Assembly (NCBI RefSeq): GCF_003330725.1 | Contig: NZ_CP030840.1 | Span: 4,650,001 to 4,714,000 of the forward strand | Source: Acidisarcina polymorpha | Lineage (GTDB): Bacteria > Acidobacteriota > Terriglobia > Terriglobales > Acidobacteriaceae | Length of the DNA: 64,000 nucleotides | Reading direction: 5' to 3' | Shown here: positions 8,547 to 17,667 of the stretch, in pieces | Layout: each line of letters begins with the position of its first letter | Numbering within the stretch: the stretch's first letter is position 1 | Position numbers and translations under genes: made by a program | Notes under the pieces: model-generated | Told to the model about the DNA's origin: nothing | The model's input: only the letters and a program-made list of their open reading frames with translations | Databases searched by the model: none

Positions 8547-11500
8547 CTAGTTCACAGTCACGTTCACGGTCGCGGTTTGCGCGCTGGCTCCAGCCGGAGT
8601 CGCGGTTACGGTAACGACATAGGCTCCCGCAGTGGTGCCGGTCGACGTTGAAGGAGGGGTGCCCGATGAAGCCGAGGAACCGCCGCATGCCACCATGCCG
8701 CCCAGAGCGATCAGAGCGATCAGCGAAAGGAAACCCCGAAGCTGACGACGCCGAACGGTTGGAACCAGGAAGAACAGCATTCCCGCCAGCGCTGTCCCGC
8801 CAATGGCGCGAAGCGGAATCGCTCCGATTGTGACAGGAGTTCCAGCCGTCGAGCTGATCGTCAGGGTTGCCGTCGCCGCCGTCGCGCCGCTGATTGTCGC
8901 CAAACTCGGCGATACCGCGCAGGTGATCGGCTGCTTTGCCGCAGCCGGGGACGTGGTGACGGCGCAGGAGAAGCTTACGGCGCCTGTGAATCCGTCAACA
9001 GGAGTCACCGAGAGTGCTGAACTGTTACCGGTCGTCGCCCCACGAGCGATCGTGATCGCCCCGCTGTTGGTCAGCGTGATGGCTGGAGTCCCGGTGACGA
9101 CGACCGTGCTGGTCGTCGAGGCCGTGACCATGCCGGTAGCGGCATCCTTACCCGATATCGTAACGACATAAGTTCCCGTCGTGGTGCCTGCGGAGGAGTT
9201 GACGGTCAGGGTTGCCGTTGCCGGGGCAGTTCCAGACAGATCGATCGACGCGGGGATGCCGCAGGTGATCGGGCTGATGGCATTGGCCGGCGCAGAGGTG
9301 ACAGCACAGCTCAGATTGACTGGGCCGGCAAATCCCCCGGCTGAGCTGACGGTCACCTTTGCCGTGTTGTCGGTGGTGCTGCCAGCGCTGACATCGATCG
9401 CTTCCGTCTGCAGCGAGATGGCCGCCTCAGTGACGGTGACGGTTGTCGCGCCAGTCGAACCGGAGTAGTTCGAATCGCCGCTGTAGGTTGCGGTAATCGT
9501 GTTCACCCCGTTGGCCAGATGCGACCCGAGGACGTTGAAGATCGCGTAGGAAAGCGAAGTTCCGTTCTGGACGCTCTCCGCGCTCGTGAGGTTCGAGGAG
9601 GTCCCGAGCGTTACGCCATTGGCGCTGAGGGTGATGGTACCGGTGGGCGCTAGCGCGAGGCTGGATGTTGTGATGTCCACTTCGATCTTGTCGCTGGTGT
9701 TTGAGACGAGCACTGCTGTTGCCGGGAAGAGAGCCGATGACGTTGCGCCCTTGACAACCGTGAAGCTCACCGCGTTGGAAGTGTTTGGCTTGTAGCTCGA
9801 GTCGCCTGGATAGGTCGCCGTCACGCTATGCGCGCCGACAGCGTAAGGATAGACAGTGGCGCCGACTGGCGGAAACGAGGCGTAGTTGCCGCTGGTGATC
9901 GGCGAGGTGCCGGCGATTGTTCCGTTATCCAGGTTGGTCATCGTTCCGGTGGCGAAACCCTGGGAGCCGGCATAACCCTCCGCCGTTCCATAGACCGACG
10001 TGTCGGCGAAGATATACGAGCCGTACGGGATCGCATTGAGGCTCGCCAGCGGCGTCCCGGCGAGGTTGTAGGCGTTCACTGAGAGCTGGGTCGAACTGGC
10101 CTCGGCAGAGATGTTTACGCTGATTGCGTTGGACTGGCTAGCAGCGGTCTTCGTGTCTCCGCCATAGTTGGCATAGACGGTATAGACGCCGCCGGGCAGG
10201 CCGTTGTAGCCGGTATTGCCCGTACCATCGCTGATCGCGATGGTGGCTGGCTGGCCATTGAGGGTGGGCGCGCCGGCTGCGGCCGTCGCGGTCGTCACCA
10301 GACCCGCCGCGCCTGTGGCGGTCGATGGAGTCACGTTTACGCCAAAATTCAGGGTTGTGCCATGAACCGCGGTGACAGGCGAGGTCGAGCCATTGATGGT
10401 CAGCCCGGTGGTCGAACTTGCGCCGACGGCGCTGGTCCAGTTGGCCAGCATGGCGGCGGCATCCACGCTGCCGAGGCCTGAGGCCTGGTCATACCCCGTC
10501 CCGGCGTTGTAGCCGGTCATGAAGCCGTTGCCGCCGCAGTTCTGGGTTCCGGAGGTACAGACGACTGCATTGTTTCCGGTGGTGACGTCATGGAAGACCG
10601 TGCTGTATTTATTTGCCGCCAGCGTGTAGAGGACATTGTTGACGTTGCCCAGGCGCGACCCGGTTGCCTGCACCACCAGCGCCAGCATCCCGGCGAAGGC
10701 CGGTGTCGCGGCCGATGTGCCGCCCGCCCCGTCAAACCGGGTGCTGGACGTAAACGCGCCGTTGTTGGTGACGCAGTCCGGACCGTAAATCGCGCTTGTT
10801 TCGCAGAGGACCCACACCGCGCCATAGAGGCCATTGGCGGCCAAGAGCGATACGTCGGGCAGATCGCGGGCATTATCGGCGGGTGTAAGCGCGTTCTGAT
10901 AGGCCGGCTTCGGGAATACGCTGCTCGCGCCGCCGCCGCCGCCGATGATGTTTGTGCTTCCGTTGGAAAGCAGGGATTGATTGTCGGCTAGGTTGCCGTT
11001 CACGCTGGTCGAGTCGTTCCACGGTTCTTCAGGAATATAGGAGAGCGCGGTCGCATAGTAAGGCGGATTGCCGGTGCTCCCGGTCTCCACATAGGTCGAG
11101 AACGCCGTCCCAAGAACATCGTAGTCGGTGCCGCCCACCGAAACGTTGTTCGGCGAAGAACCCAGTCCATTGACCCCCAGCCCGTTGATTGCGGTTGTTT
11201 CACTGTTTTGGTTGTCGCAAGCGGCGGATCCGGCGTCGCCGGAGGAGACCGTCACCGTGATGCCCTGCGCCGCGGCCTGCTGGAAGAGTTCTCCTATGAA
11301 GTCGGTGGTTTCCGTTCCGGCCAGCGCCTCGCACTCGCCGAAGCTGATGCTTAGTACGCTTACGGCATTGTCGTTGACGGCGCGAATCATCGCATTGAAC
11401 AGACCGGCGGAGATGTCGCTGTCGGCGCTGGTGTAATAGTTGATCTTCGCCTTGGGCGCGATGCCGCCCAGCACTTCAAGATCGAGCCAGGTTTCCACCT

Positions 11501-12449
11501 CATCGCCGTTGAGTCCCGGGTCGTCGCCGTCGACAATCACCGTCGGCAAATTGACGGTGGCGGTCGTCTCGCCTAGAAAGGCCGTGCGATAGTTCGTGAC
11601 CGGGGTGAGGTCGACATTCGAGTCGCCAACCACGCCGACAGTCACGCCGGTGCCGTCATAGGTCCTTCCCTTATAGCTAGTGTTGAGGTTGGCATTGGGC
11701 GTGTCGTAGATCGTGGCCGCATCCGCCGGATCCACATAGAGATACGGATTGCCCACCGAGTCGAACAGCGTGAGCTCCGGCTCTATCCGGCGAGTTAAAG
11801 AGTTATATTTCGCCGCAGGACCGATTTGAAGGTTGGAGCGGGGATGGATGTCATCCAGCCCCACCACGGTCTTTACCGCCGCCGCGAAGGCTCGTGGAAT
11901 CTGGGGCGCTGTGGTGTTGGCGATATGCTTTTGGCCGCCGATCGAAATCGAACGGATTGAAGTCGAGAATGCCGTTTCAAGCTGGCCCACCGAACCCGAA
12001 AAGGTGATGAGATTGGCTGCGGGCGATGTCTTTTCGATCGTCAGGCCTTCGGATTCAAGCCACGCTGTGATGGTCTGCACGTCCTCGGCCGCGGCGCCGA
12101 ACCGAGACCCGTATTCTGCCGGAGTGAGCCAGTGATGATATGCGGCGGAATGCGGGTTCTGAACATCGCTCAAGTACTGAGTGAGCGACGCCTGCCGCAT
12201 CCCCGGGCGCTGCAGCACCATGGTGACGTGATGTGCTGGGAGCGCAAGGTCGGCGGCGCCAAGGTCGACGGCCCGCTCGACCGCACTGCGCACGCTGCCG
12301 CTCAGCGGAACTCGGTCGGAGTTGTTTACCGTAGTCGTGATGAGGCGGGGAGCCGGGCTACCCTGCCCAACAGCGCACATGGGTTGGATAAGGCCCGCCA
12401 GGAATGCTGCTCCAGCGCAAAGAATACGGTACCGGGAATTTCGAATCAT
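8547..12449 (-). CDS. Sedolisin-family (S53) serine-carboxyl protease with Ig-like repeats
   Basis: Secreted endopeptidase of 1300 residues, expected to act at acidic pH outside the cell. Order: signal peptide (about 1-29), pro-kumamolisin activation domain (about 45-200, with HHWLTPAEYGSRFG), then the S53 catalytic domain. Catalytic residues visible are Glu319 and Asp323 in VETWLDLEV, the oxyanion Asp405 in SSGDAG and Ser579 in GGTSAATP. The C-terminal part of that domain carries the DVTTGNN...GTGYDQASGLG region typical of the calcium site. Several Ig-like repeats follow (VYANYGGDTKTAASQS, ATYPGDSSYKPNTS, ATYSGDSNYSGSTG). The extreme C-terminus holds two hydrophobic helices around VRRRQLR (about 1232), ACGG (Cys1255) and a final Ig-like strand, like the FG-GAP neighbour. 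Divergent from the CadC-like regulator, which may control it (inference). Confidence 0.93.
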   Translation of the reverse strand: MIRNSRYRILCAGAAFLAGLIQPMCAVGQGSPAPRLITTTVNNSDRVPLSGSVRSAVERAVDLGAADLALPAHHVTMVLQRPGMRQASLTQYLSDVQNPHSAAYHHWLTPAEYGSRFGAAAEDVQTITAWLESEGLTIEKTSPAANLITFSGSVGQLETAFSTSIRSISIGGQKHIANTTAPQIPRAFAAAVKTVVGLDDIHPRSNLQIGPAAKYNSLTRRIEPELTLFDSVGNPYLYVDPADAATIYDTPNANLNTSYKGRTYDGTGVTVGVVGDSNVDLTPVTNYRTAFLGETTATVNLPTVIVDGDDPGLNGDEVETWLDLEVLGGIAPKAKINYYTSADSDISAGLFNAMIRAVNDNAVSVLSISFGECEALAGTETTDFIGELFQQAAAQGITVTVSSGDAGSAACDNQNSETTAINGLGVNGLGSSPNNVSVGGTDYDVLGTAFSTYVETGSTGNPPYYATALSYIPEEPWNDSTSVNGNLADNQSLLSNGSTNIIGGGGGASSVFPKPAYQNALTPADNARDLPDVSLLAANGLYGAVWVLCETSAIYGPDCVTNNGAFTSSTRFDGAGGTSAATPAFAGMLALVVQATGSRLGNVNNVLYTLAANKYSTVFHDVTTGNNAVVCTSGTQNCGGNGFMTGYNAGTGYDQASGLGSVDAAAMLANWTSAVGASSTTGLTINGSTSPVTAVHGTTLNFGVNVTPSTATGAAGLVTTATAAAGAPTLNGQPATIAISDGTGNTGYNGLPGGVYTVYANYGGDTKTAASQSNAISVNISAEASSTQLSVNAYNLAGTPLASLNAIPYGSYIFADTSVYGTAEGYAGSQGFATGTMTNLDNGTIAGTSPITSGNYASFPPVGATVYPYAVGAHSVTATYPGDSSYKPNTSNAVSFTVVKGATSSALFPATAVLVSNTSDKIEVDITTSSLALAPTGTITLSANGVTLGTSSNLTSAESVQNGTSLSYAIFNVLGSHLANGVNTITATYSGDSNYSGSTGATTVTVTEAAISLQTEAIDVSAGSTTDNTAKVTVSSAGGFAGPVNLSCAVTSAPANAISPITCGIPASIDLSGTAPATATLTVNSSAGTTTGTYVVTISGKDAATGMVTASTTSTVVVTGTPAITLTNSGAITIARGATTGNSSALSVTPVDGFTGAVSFSCAVTTSPAAAKQPITCAVSPSLATISGATAATATLTISSTAGTPVTIGAIPLRAIGGTALAGMLFFLVPTVRRRQLRGFLSLIALIALGGMVACGGSSASSGTPPSTSTGTTAGAYVVTVTATPAGASAQTATVNVTVN

Positions 12450-12976
12450 TCCAAAAGCTCCTGTCTTACTTCACTGGGAACATCGAGGGTTTCAAAACCA
12501 GAGGATTTGCGAATCATTACGCCTGCCCCGCCGCGTAGTGGTCAGGGAGATTTTGGGCCTGGCGCGTTCGCTAGCGCTACGGACATATCTCGAGTCACGC
12601 GGAAGACACCGCGAGTCACAAATAGACTTCCCTAAAGTGAAGTCGCTGAGGATTTGGGTTACCGGCAAGCCCCGGCCGGCCGGCCGGGATCGCTGGAGAA
12701 GAAATGGCTCTGTTGTGAAGATCGTATGAACAGGTAGCCTTTGAGGCAATTGAACCAAGCTAATCTTTTCCTAAACAAACCCTAACCGGATAATCCTTAT
12801 GGTTTCTATGATTTAGGTGCTGTGCGCCAAAGAAGGGGCGTCTCGAAGCACTCCGGGTCGCGTGCTAAACTGGCATCAAGATTTGGTACCGAACGCTTTC
12901 TTCCGCTTGCCGGAGGCTCCAGCCGAGCTTTATCCACGGGGCCGGAGGCTCGCGCCCGGGGGCAATCCGCTGCGTT
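12450..12976. promoter_or_regulatory. Divergent control region between sedolisin and CadC-like regulator
   Basis: No gene is supported in this 527-base spacer. It must carry promoters for both flanking genes. An 11-bp direct repeat GCCGGAGGCTC lies at 12909-12919 and 12941-12951, just before the regulator start. The 32-base spacing is about three helical turns, which would suit a protein bound on one face of the DNA. Core promoter boxes were not identified with confidence. Confidence 0.4.
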
Positions 12977-15070
12977 ATGTCTAGAGACATTTTTGTATTT
13001 GCCGAGTTCACTTTCGATTCTGAAACCGGCATTCTCATGCGGAAGAATCGTGGTTCCCATCTTCCGGGCCAAACCGCCGTGCTGCTTGAGGTGCTGCTCA
13101 AAAATGCGAATAATCTGGTGAGCCGAGAGGAGCTCCGCCAGGTGCTTTGGCCGAACGAAGAATTTCTCGACTACACTCAGGGGATCAATGTCGCTGTCAA
13201 CCGGCTTCGCCACACTCTTCGCGACAGTTCACGGAATCCTCGCTTTCTTAAAACGATTCCTAAGCGCGGCTATACCTTCTATGCAGAAGTCCGGGTTGTA
13301 CCACGAACCACGACCTCTACAACAACGTCCCCGGCCTTGTCCGTTGATCTGTCGGCCTCTCCTCCGGCAGCCCCCCTCGAAATCCGAGCGGCCGAAGCTG
13401 GCGATCGTGCTTCAACGGAGATTGAAGCCGAGCCGATTGCCCAGATATCGACCAGTTCATCGGAATTTAGTCCTGTTCATGTCCTTCCGCCGTTCGCCCC
13501 GGCGACTGCCTCCCCGCTTTCACCCCTCAGCCGGTTTTCCAATCGACTTTCTGCGACGATCGCTCTCAGCCTCTGCGGTCTGATTGCGCTTATGGGGGGA
13601 ATCCACTTTCGCCATGCCCATGCGGCTACTCGAGTGCTCAAGCTTGGCATTATTCCACTGCGCGCTCATGGAGATACTCAGACCGGTGACGCTGGCGAGG
13701 GATTTCGGCTCATGCTCAGCGACGACCTCTCACGCTTACCGAACGTCCAGGTGCGCGCCACCAGCAGCCTCACCAGCTCCGACGCCGCCGACATCCCACG
13801 CCTTTCCCGCAAACTCGGCCTGGATGACCTCCTCCTGGGCAGCATCGCGCGGCAGGGAGATCAGTACGATCTGAAGTTCGAGCTCGTGCGCGCCGAGGAT
13901 GCGACCCATCTGGCATCCTTTGAATACAGCGGCGCAGCCAAGGACCTTCCCTCCCTCAGCCAACGTTTGCAGCAGGATGTCTTCCACTACCTGCAATCGC
14001 AGACCCAGGCGCTGCAAACGATCAAGGGCAGCACCAACGATGCCGATGCATATGAACTTTACCTGCAGGCCTCTTACCATATGTTCGAGCGGGACCAGGA
14101 CTCACTCCGTCGCGCCCTCGATCTCTTTCAACAGGCCACTATGCGCGATCCCAACTTTGCCGCTGCCCACGCCGGCATGGCGACGGCCTGCCTGAAACTG
14201 AGCAACTACTACACCAGCCCGCAGGAAAATTATCTCGGCAAGGCTGAGCATTTTGCCCAGACCGCCATTCGCCTCGATCCCTCCTTAGCGCAGGCGCATG
14301 CCGTCCTTGGTTCGACTGCCTACAAGCTCGACCGGGACTTTCCCCGTGGCGAAGCCGAGCTGCACAATGCTATTCGCATCGACTCGACTCAGGCCGAGTA
14401 CCGCAACTGGCTGGCCATCCTGCTTGCGGAAGAGGGACGCTTCGACGAAGCGCTGGCTCAACTTCAGCTTGCCCAGACCAGCGCTCCCTTCTGGCCATCG
14501 GTTTACGCAATGCAGGGGTTGGTCGGTACTTACGCCCGTCGCGATGATATTGCGCTGCGCGCTGCAGCTCACTATGCCGAGCTGCTTCCGGATCTTCCCA
14601 TCGCGCACAACACCCTGGCGTGGGTCGATTTCGAGACCGGCCATTATTCGGAAGCTGCGGCGGAGTGGCGGCGGATGGCACTGCTTCAAAATGACCAGGC
14701 CCGGGTTGAGCTGGAAGAAAAGGGCATGGGAATGCTCAAGACGCAGGGAATTCGTGCCTATGCCGAGCTCCACCTGGCCGCAATCCAGAATCACCGAGGC
14801 GTCGCTCAGGTTAACGATTTCTCGCCCGCCGAGTGGTATGCCTGTGCCGGACACCGCAATCAGGCAATCGCCGAGCTCGAAAGGCTCTCCGCCGCGCGCG
14901 ACCCGTATCTGCTGCACGTCGGCGTCGATCCCCTCTTCGACTCGTTGCATGGAGATCCGCGCTTCGCCGCGCTGCTTGAAAGAAGCGGCGTTGCGATTCC
15001 TGCATCCCTGGCCACCCAAGACTCGCATCTCTGCGAACCGGGCGTAAGACGCAGTGCACGACCGACTTAG
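12977..15070 (+). CDS. CadC-like transmembrane winged-helix regulator with TPR repeats
   Basis: Membrane-bound transcriptional regulator of 697 residues. The N-terminal ~105 residues form an OmpR/ToxR-type winged helix (FTFDSETGILMR, LVSREELRQVLWP, INVAVNRLRHTL, IPKRGYTFYAEV). A Ser/Thr/Pro-rich linker leads to one transmembrane helix (about 190-211). Beyond it lies a TolB-like segment (LKLGIIPLRAHGD ... LGLDDLLLGSI) and then TPR-like helices to the C-terminus (AAHAGMATACLKLSNYY, AQAHAVLGSTAYKL). In known family members the DNA-binding part is cytoplasmic and the C-terminal part senses or scaffolds. Divergent orientation to the sedolisin gene suggests local control of the exported-protein cluster. 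The ATG at 12977 begins the winged-helix domain directly, which supports this start. Confidence 0.88.
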   Translation: MSRDIFVFAEFTFDSETGILMRKNRGSHLPGQTAVLLEVLLKNANNLVSREELRQVLWPNEEFLDYTQGINVAVNRLRHTLRDSSRNPRFLKTIPKRGYTFYAEVRVVPRTTTSTTTSPALSVDLSASPPAAPLEIRAAEAGDRASTEIEAEPIAQISTSSSEFSPVHVLPPFAPATASPLSPLSRFSNRLSATIALSLCGLIALMGGIHFRHAHAATRVLKLGIIPLRAHGDTQTGDAGEGFRLMLSDDLSRLPNVQVRATSSLTSSDAADIPRLSRKLGLDDLLLGSIARQGDQYDLKFELVRAEDATHLASFEYSGAAKDLPSLSQRLQQDVFHYLQSQTQALQTIKGSTNDADAYELYLQASYHMFERDQDSLRRALDLFQQATMRDPNFAAAHAGMATACLKLSNYYTSPQENYLGKAEHFAQTAIRLDPSLAQAHAVLGSTAYKLDRDFPRGEAELHNAIRIDSTQAEYRNWLAILLAEEGRFDEALAQLQLAQTSAPFWPSVYAMQGLVGTYARRDDIALRAAAHYAELLPDLPIAHNTLAWVDFETGHYSEAAAEWRRMALLQNDQARVELEEKGMGMLKTQGIRAYAELHLAAIQNHRGVAQVNDFSPAEWYACAGHRNQAIAELERLSAARDPYLLHVGVDPLFDSLHGDPRFAALLERSGVAIPASLATQDSHLCEPGVRRSARPT

Positions 15071-15446
15071 ATCGACTTACACATACCGCGTGAGCATTGG
15101 CGTAAAAACTCCCCGACCGGTCCCTTGGGCTGCCAAAGAAACTGATTTAAGGGTGCTCCTTTCAGAGACTCCCAAGTTGTACCGTCCGCGCTACGCATTA
15201 AAAAAGGAGTTATCTTCAAGTGGGCCATAAGTCGGCAAGTCGGATACATGGTTGCGGCGAGCCGGCCGACTAACATTGCGGATAACTCTCATCGCGCAGT
15301 AAATATTCTGGTTTTGAGGTGGCGGAAAGGCCGTTCTGTAAGGGACACGGTCCGAGTTGGCTAGATGGCTGCCTCGTTCTTCGTGGGTCGCGTCCGTCCG
15401 TTTGAGAATCCTAAGATTGCCGTCATGGCCACAAAAGGTGGAACGT
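15071..15446. other. Spacer without recognised gene
   Basis: Small open frames on the minus strand here have no recognisable domain and overlap the start region of the downstream AraC gene. The segment presumably carries that gene's promoter. I see no strong hairpin or repeat. Confidence 0.5.
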
Positions 15447-16328
15447 GTGAGCGACTCGATTTCAGTGCGACAAGGTTCGCAAGTCATTCCAATCGTCCCT
15501 CACGTCGTAAGAAGACATCCGAGTCTCGCGGTACGGGGAGTGCTTGTCGAGCACCACGCGGTTGAACCGGCCGAGTTCCCTGAGCGTGAGCCCCAACAGC
15601 ATAACTTCTTCATGTACACCAGTCCGGCTGTGCGAGCGGAGATCAAGAGCCCTGATTTCTCCGGATTGCGATGGATTCGTCCCGGCGCTCTTTGGGTGAT
15701 GCCTCAAGGTTGTCGGCATGAAGTTCGTTTTGAAGGACCGGTGGAAGGAATTGCGCTGGCGTTCGAACCAGTCCGGTTCGACCACCTGGTGGAGTCTGCG
15801 GGCGGGAAGTGTTCTACAGCGATCGTTCAATCGCTAGCGGCCAGTCCGCCGAAGATTGAACACCTGATGCGCGCGCTCGGTCACGAGAGCCAACTGCCCA
15901 GCACCCACGACCACTTCGGCCTGGAGTGCATTGCCACAGCAATCGCCTTGGCGCTCAGCCAGCACGCAAGAGCCATAGCAATCGAGTCGTCGAAAACCGG
16001 CGCCCGGCTCGCGCCACGGCAAATTCGCGCGGTTCAATCGTACGTTGTTGAAAACTTGGATCAGCGCATTACCCTGGCCGAACTGGCTGGCGTGGCCGGT
16101 CTGAGTTCCTTCCACTTTCTTCGGGCTTTTAAGCGGAGCCTGGGAGTAACGCCTGGCCAGTACGTTCTTGACCTTCGTATGGAGAGAGCGAGGTCCTTGC
16201 TCATGACCAGCAATCTGACTGTAGCTGAGGTAGGGGTCCGTGTCGGCTTTGACTACTCGAGCCATTTCACCCGCGCCTTTCGTCGCGCTATTGGCACCGC
16301 ACCATCCACGTTCCGGAACGGCTTCTAA
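15447..16328 (+). CDS. AraC-family transcriptional regulator
   Basis: DNA-binding regulator of 293 residues. The N-terminal half resembles a cupin-like sensing domain (RHPSLAVRGVLVEHHAVEPA, GALWVMPQGCRHEVRFEG). The last ~100 residues contain the two helix-turn-helix units of the family (ITLAELAGVAGLSSFHFLRAFKRSLG and TVAEVGVRVGFDYSSHFTRAFRRAIG, each quoted in part). The start is placed at GTG 15447, five bases after the ribosome-binding sequence AAAAGGTGG. An ATG at 15357 in the same frame would add 30 residues but has no such site. The gene lies about 200 bases upstream of a co-oriented alpha/beta hydrolase, a likely target (inference). Confidence 0.85.
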   Translation: MSDSISVRQGSQVIPIVPHVVRRHPSLAVRGVLVEHHAVEPAEFPEREPQQHNFFMYTSPAVRAEIKSPDFSGLRWIRPGALWVMPQGCRHEVRFEGPVEGIALAFEPVRFDHLVESAGGKCSTAIVQSLAASPPKIEHLMRALGHESQLPSTHDHFGLECIATAIALALSQHARAIAIESSKTGARLAPRQIRAVQSYVVENLDQRITLAELAGVAGLSSFHFLRAFKRSLGVTPGQYVLDLRMERARSLLMTSNLTVAEVGVRVGFDYSSHFTRAFRRAIGTAPSTFRNGF

Positions 16329-16530
16329 ATTAGCGCAAGATATGTTTCTGGGCGGCAATATCCGGTAGCAGCCTTTCCGCGCAATTCCATCACAATCGAC
16401 TGAGTGCGGCGAAAGTCGGGCTCAACGCCTTATGTTTGTGAGCGCCCTCGGAACTTCCGCCTGCGGCTCGGTTAAAAGTCAGGAACCACTCTGAAATGAA
16501 ATCGCAAAACGGCAGTTGAAGGAGTTTGCC

Positions 16531-17310
16531 ATGAAAGTTACGATCGGAAATGTATCGCTGGCGGTTGAAGAGCGGGGAACAGGAAATGTTTCCCTCGTCT
16601 TCCTGCACTATTGGGGTGGAACGCACCGCACCTGGAACAAGGTGGCTGCGGAACTCCAGTCGACCTACCGAATCGTCACCTACGACATGCGCGGTTGGGG
16701 GGAATCGAGTGCGGCAGACGACGGCTACTCCATCTCAGCCCTGGCGGCCGAGTCTGCGGCGCTCATCGAGCACCTCGGGCTCAGCAAGTATGTTTTGATA
16801 GGTCATTCGATGGGCGGGAAAGTAGCCCAACTGGTTGCATCGCGAAGGCCGCAGGGACTTATTGGGCTGATCCTCGTAGCGCCAGCTACGCCCACGCCAT
16901 CTCATCTGCCGGAGGCAGCGAAGGAGCAACAGATTCATGCCTATGACAATCGCGAGACCGTGCTTCAGACCCTTGCTTTTCTCAGCGCTCGCATTCCCGA
17001 TCCGGATACGGTGGAACAGATCGTTCAGGATAGTCTGAGTGGAACTCCAGAAGCGAAGCTAGCGTGGCCAACCAGCGCTATGCTGGAAGACATCTCCTCG
17101 GAGGTTTCAAAGATCACCGTGCCGACCCTTGTACTCGCGGCGGAACTGGATCGTCTTGACTCGATCGAACAGCACCGGCGCGAAGTAGTCGCGAGGATTT
17201 CGGTTGCAAGGCTGGAAGTTATCCCGCACAGCGGACATCTTTTACCAATAGACGAACCCATGCAAACGGCGAGAGCAATCGACTCGTTCATCGGGCAATT
17301 GCACGTTTAA
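16531..17310 (+). CDS. Alpha/beta-fold hydrolase
   Basis: Cytoplasmic hydrolase of 259 residues; substrate not predictable from sequence. The oxyanion region FLHYWGGTHRTW, the nucleophile elbow GHSMGGK (Ser93), the acid in LAAELDRLDS and the C-terminal His in HSGHLLPIDEP fit the catalytic triad of the haloperoxidase/esterase-like branch. ATG 16531 follows GAAGGAG (16518-16524) at a normal distance. A TTG 15 bases upstream lies within that site and is unlikely to be used. The stop is directly adjacent to a truncated AraC remnant on the other strand, so its 3' flank is a rearrangement junction. Confidence 0.88.
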   Translation: MKVTIGNVSLAVEERGTGNVSLVFLHYWGGTHRTWNKVAAELQSTYRIVTYDMRGWGESSAADDGYSISALAAESAALIEHLGLSKYVLIGHSMGGKVAQLVASRRPQGLIGLILVAPATPTPSHLPEAAKEQQIHAYDNRETVLQTLAFLSARIPDPDTVEQIVQDSLSGTPEAKLAWPTSAMLEDISSEVSKITVPTLVLAAELDRLDSIEQHRREVVARISVARLEVIPHSGHLLPIDEPMQTARAIDSFIGQLHV

Positions 17311-17311
17311 C

Positions 17312-17497
17312 TCAAACCATCCTGCGAGAGTAGGCCCTCTCTATCGAGAGAGTGTAGAGTGACTGCCACTTAGCTGAGTTGCTATTCAGAAGCTCTTTGC
17401 AGTCTCCGGCATCACACCTGCCTCCTGCGTCCTCGGCTATCCTATTCAATCCATTTGCACCTCCTTTTTGCTCGCGAAATTTTGCTATTGAGCACAT
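17312..17497 (-). pseudogene. AraC regulator fragment, N-terminal ~45 codons only
   Basis: The minus strand reads LNRIAEDAGGRCDAGDC, then KELLNSNSAKWQSLY. This matches the N-terminus of the intact AraC gene at 27973-28908 (MNSLADDVRGKCDAGHS, KELLTSESAGWKSLY). The Shine-Dalgarno AAAAGGAGG is preserved; the ATG corresponds here to TTG (17449-17447). Upstream DNA is also similar for at least 60 bases. After SIERAYSRRMV the frame stops and all sensing and HTH parts are missing, because the alpha/beta hydrolase begins there on the other strand. Interpreted as the broken copy of a duplicated regulator. Confidence 0.75.
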
Positions 17498-17667
17498 TGA
17501 ATACGAGTTCAGCGGTTGCCCACCGTCTTGCGCGCCTGGCCGTTTCGTATCGCAACACGTTGTTCAACTTGCGGTTGCCGACGATGGCGTTTTGTGGCAG
17601 CAGATATAGATGTGGAAAAAACCGGTGCAGTATTAGGATTTCGGGGATTGAACCCTGTAGTTGAGAG

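Noticed and set aside
17640-17660. tRNA T-arm-like sequence GGGTTCAATCCC on the minus strand
   Set aside because: Stem is only 3 bp and no anticodon or acceptor stem surrounds it.
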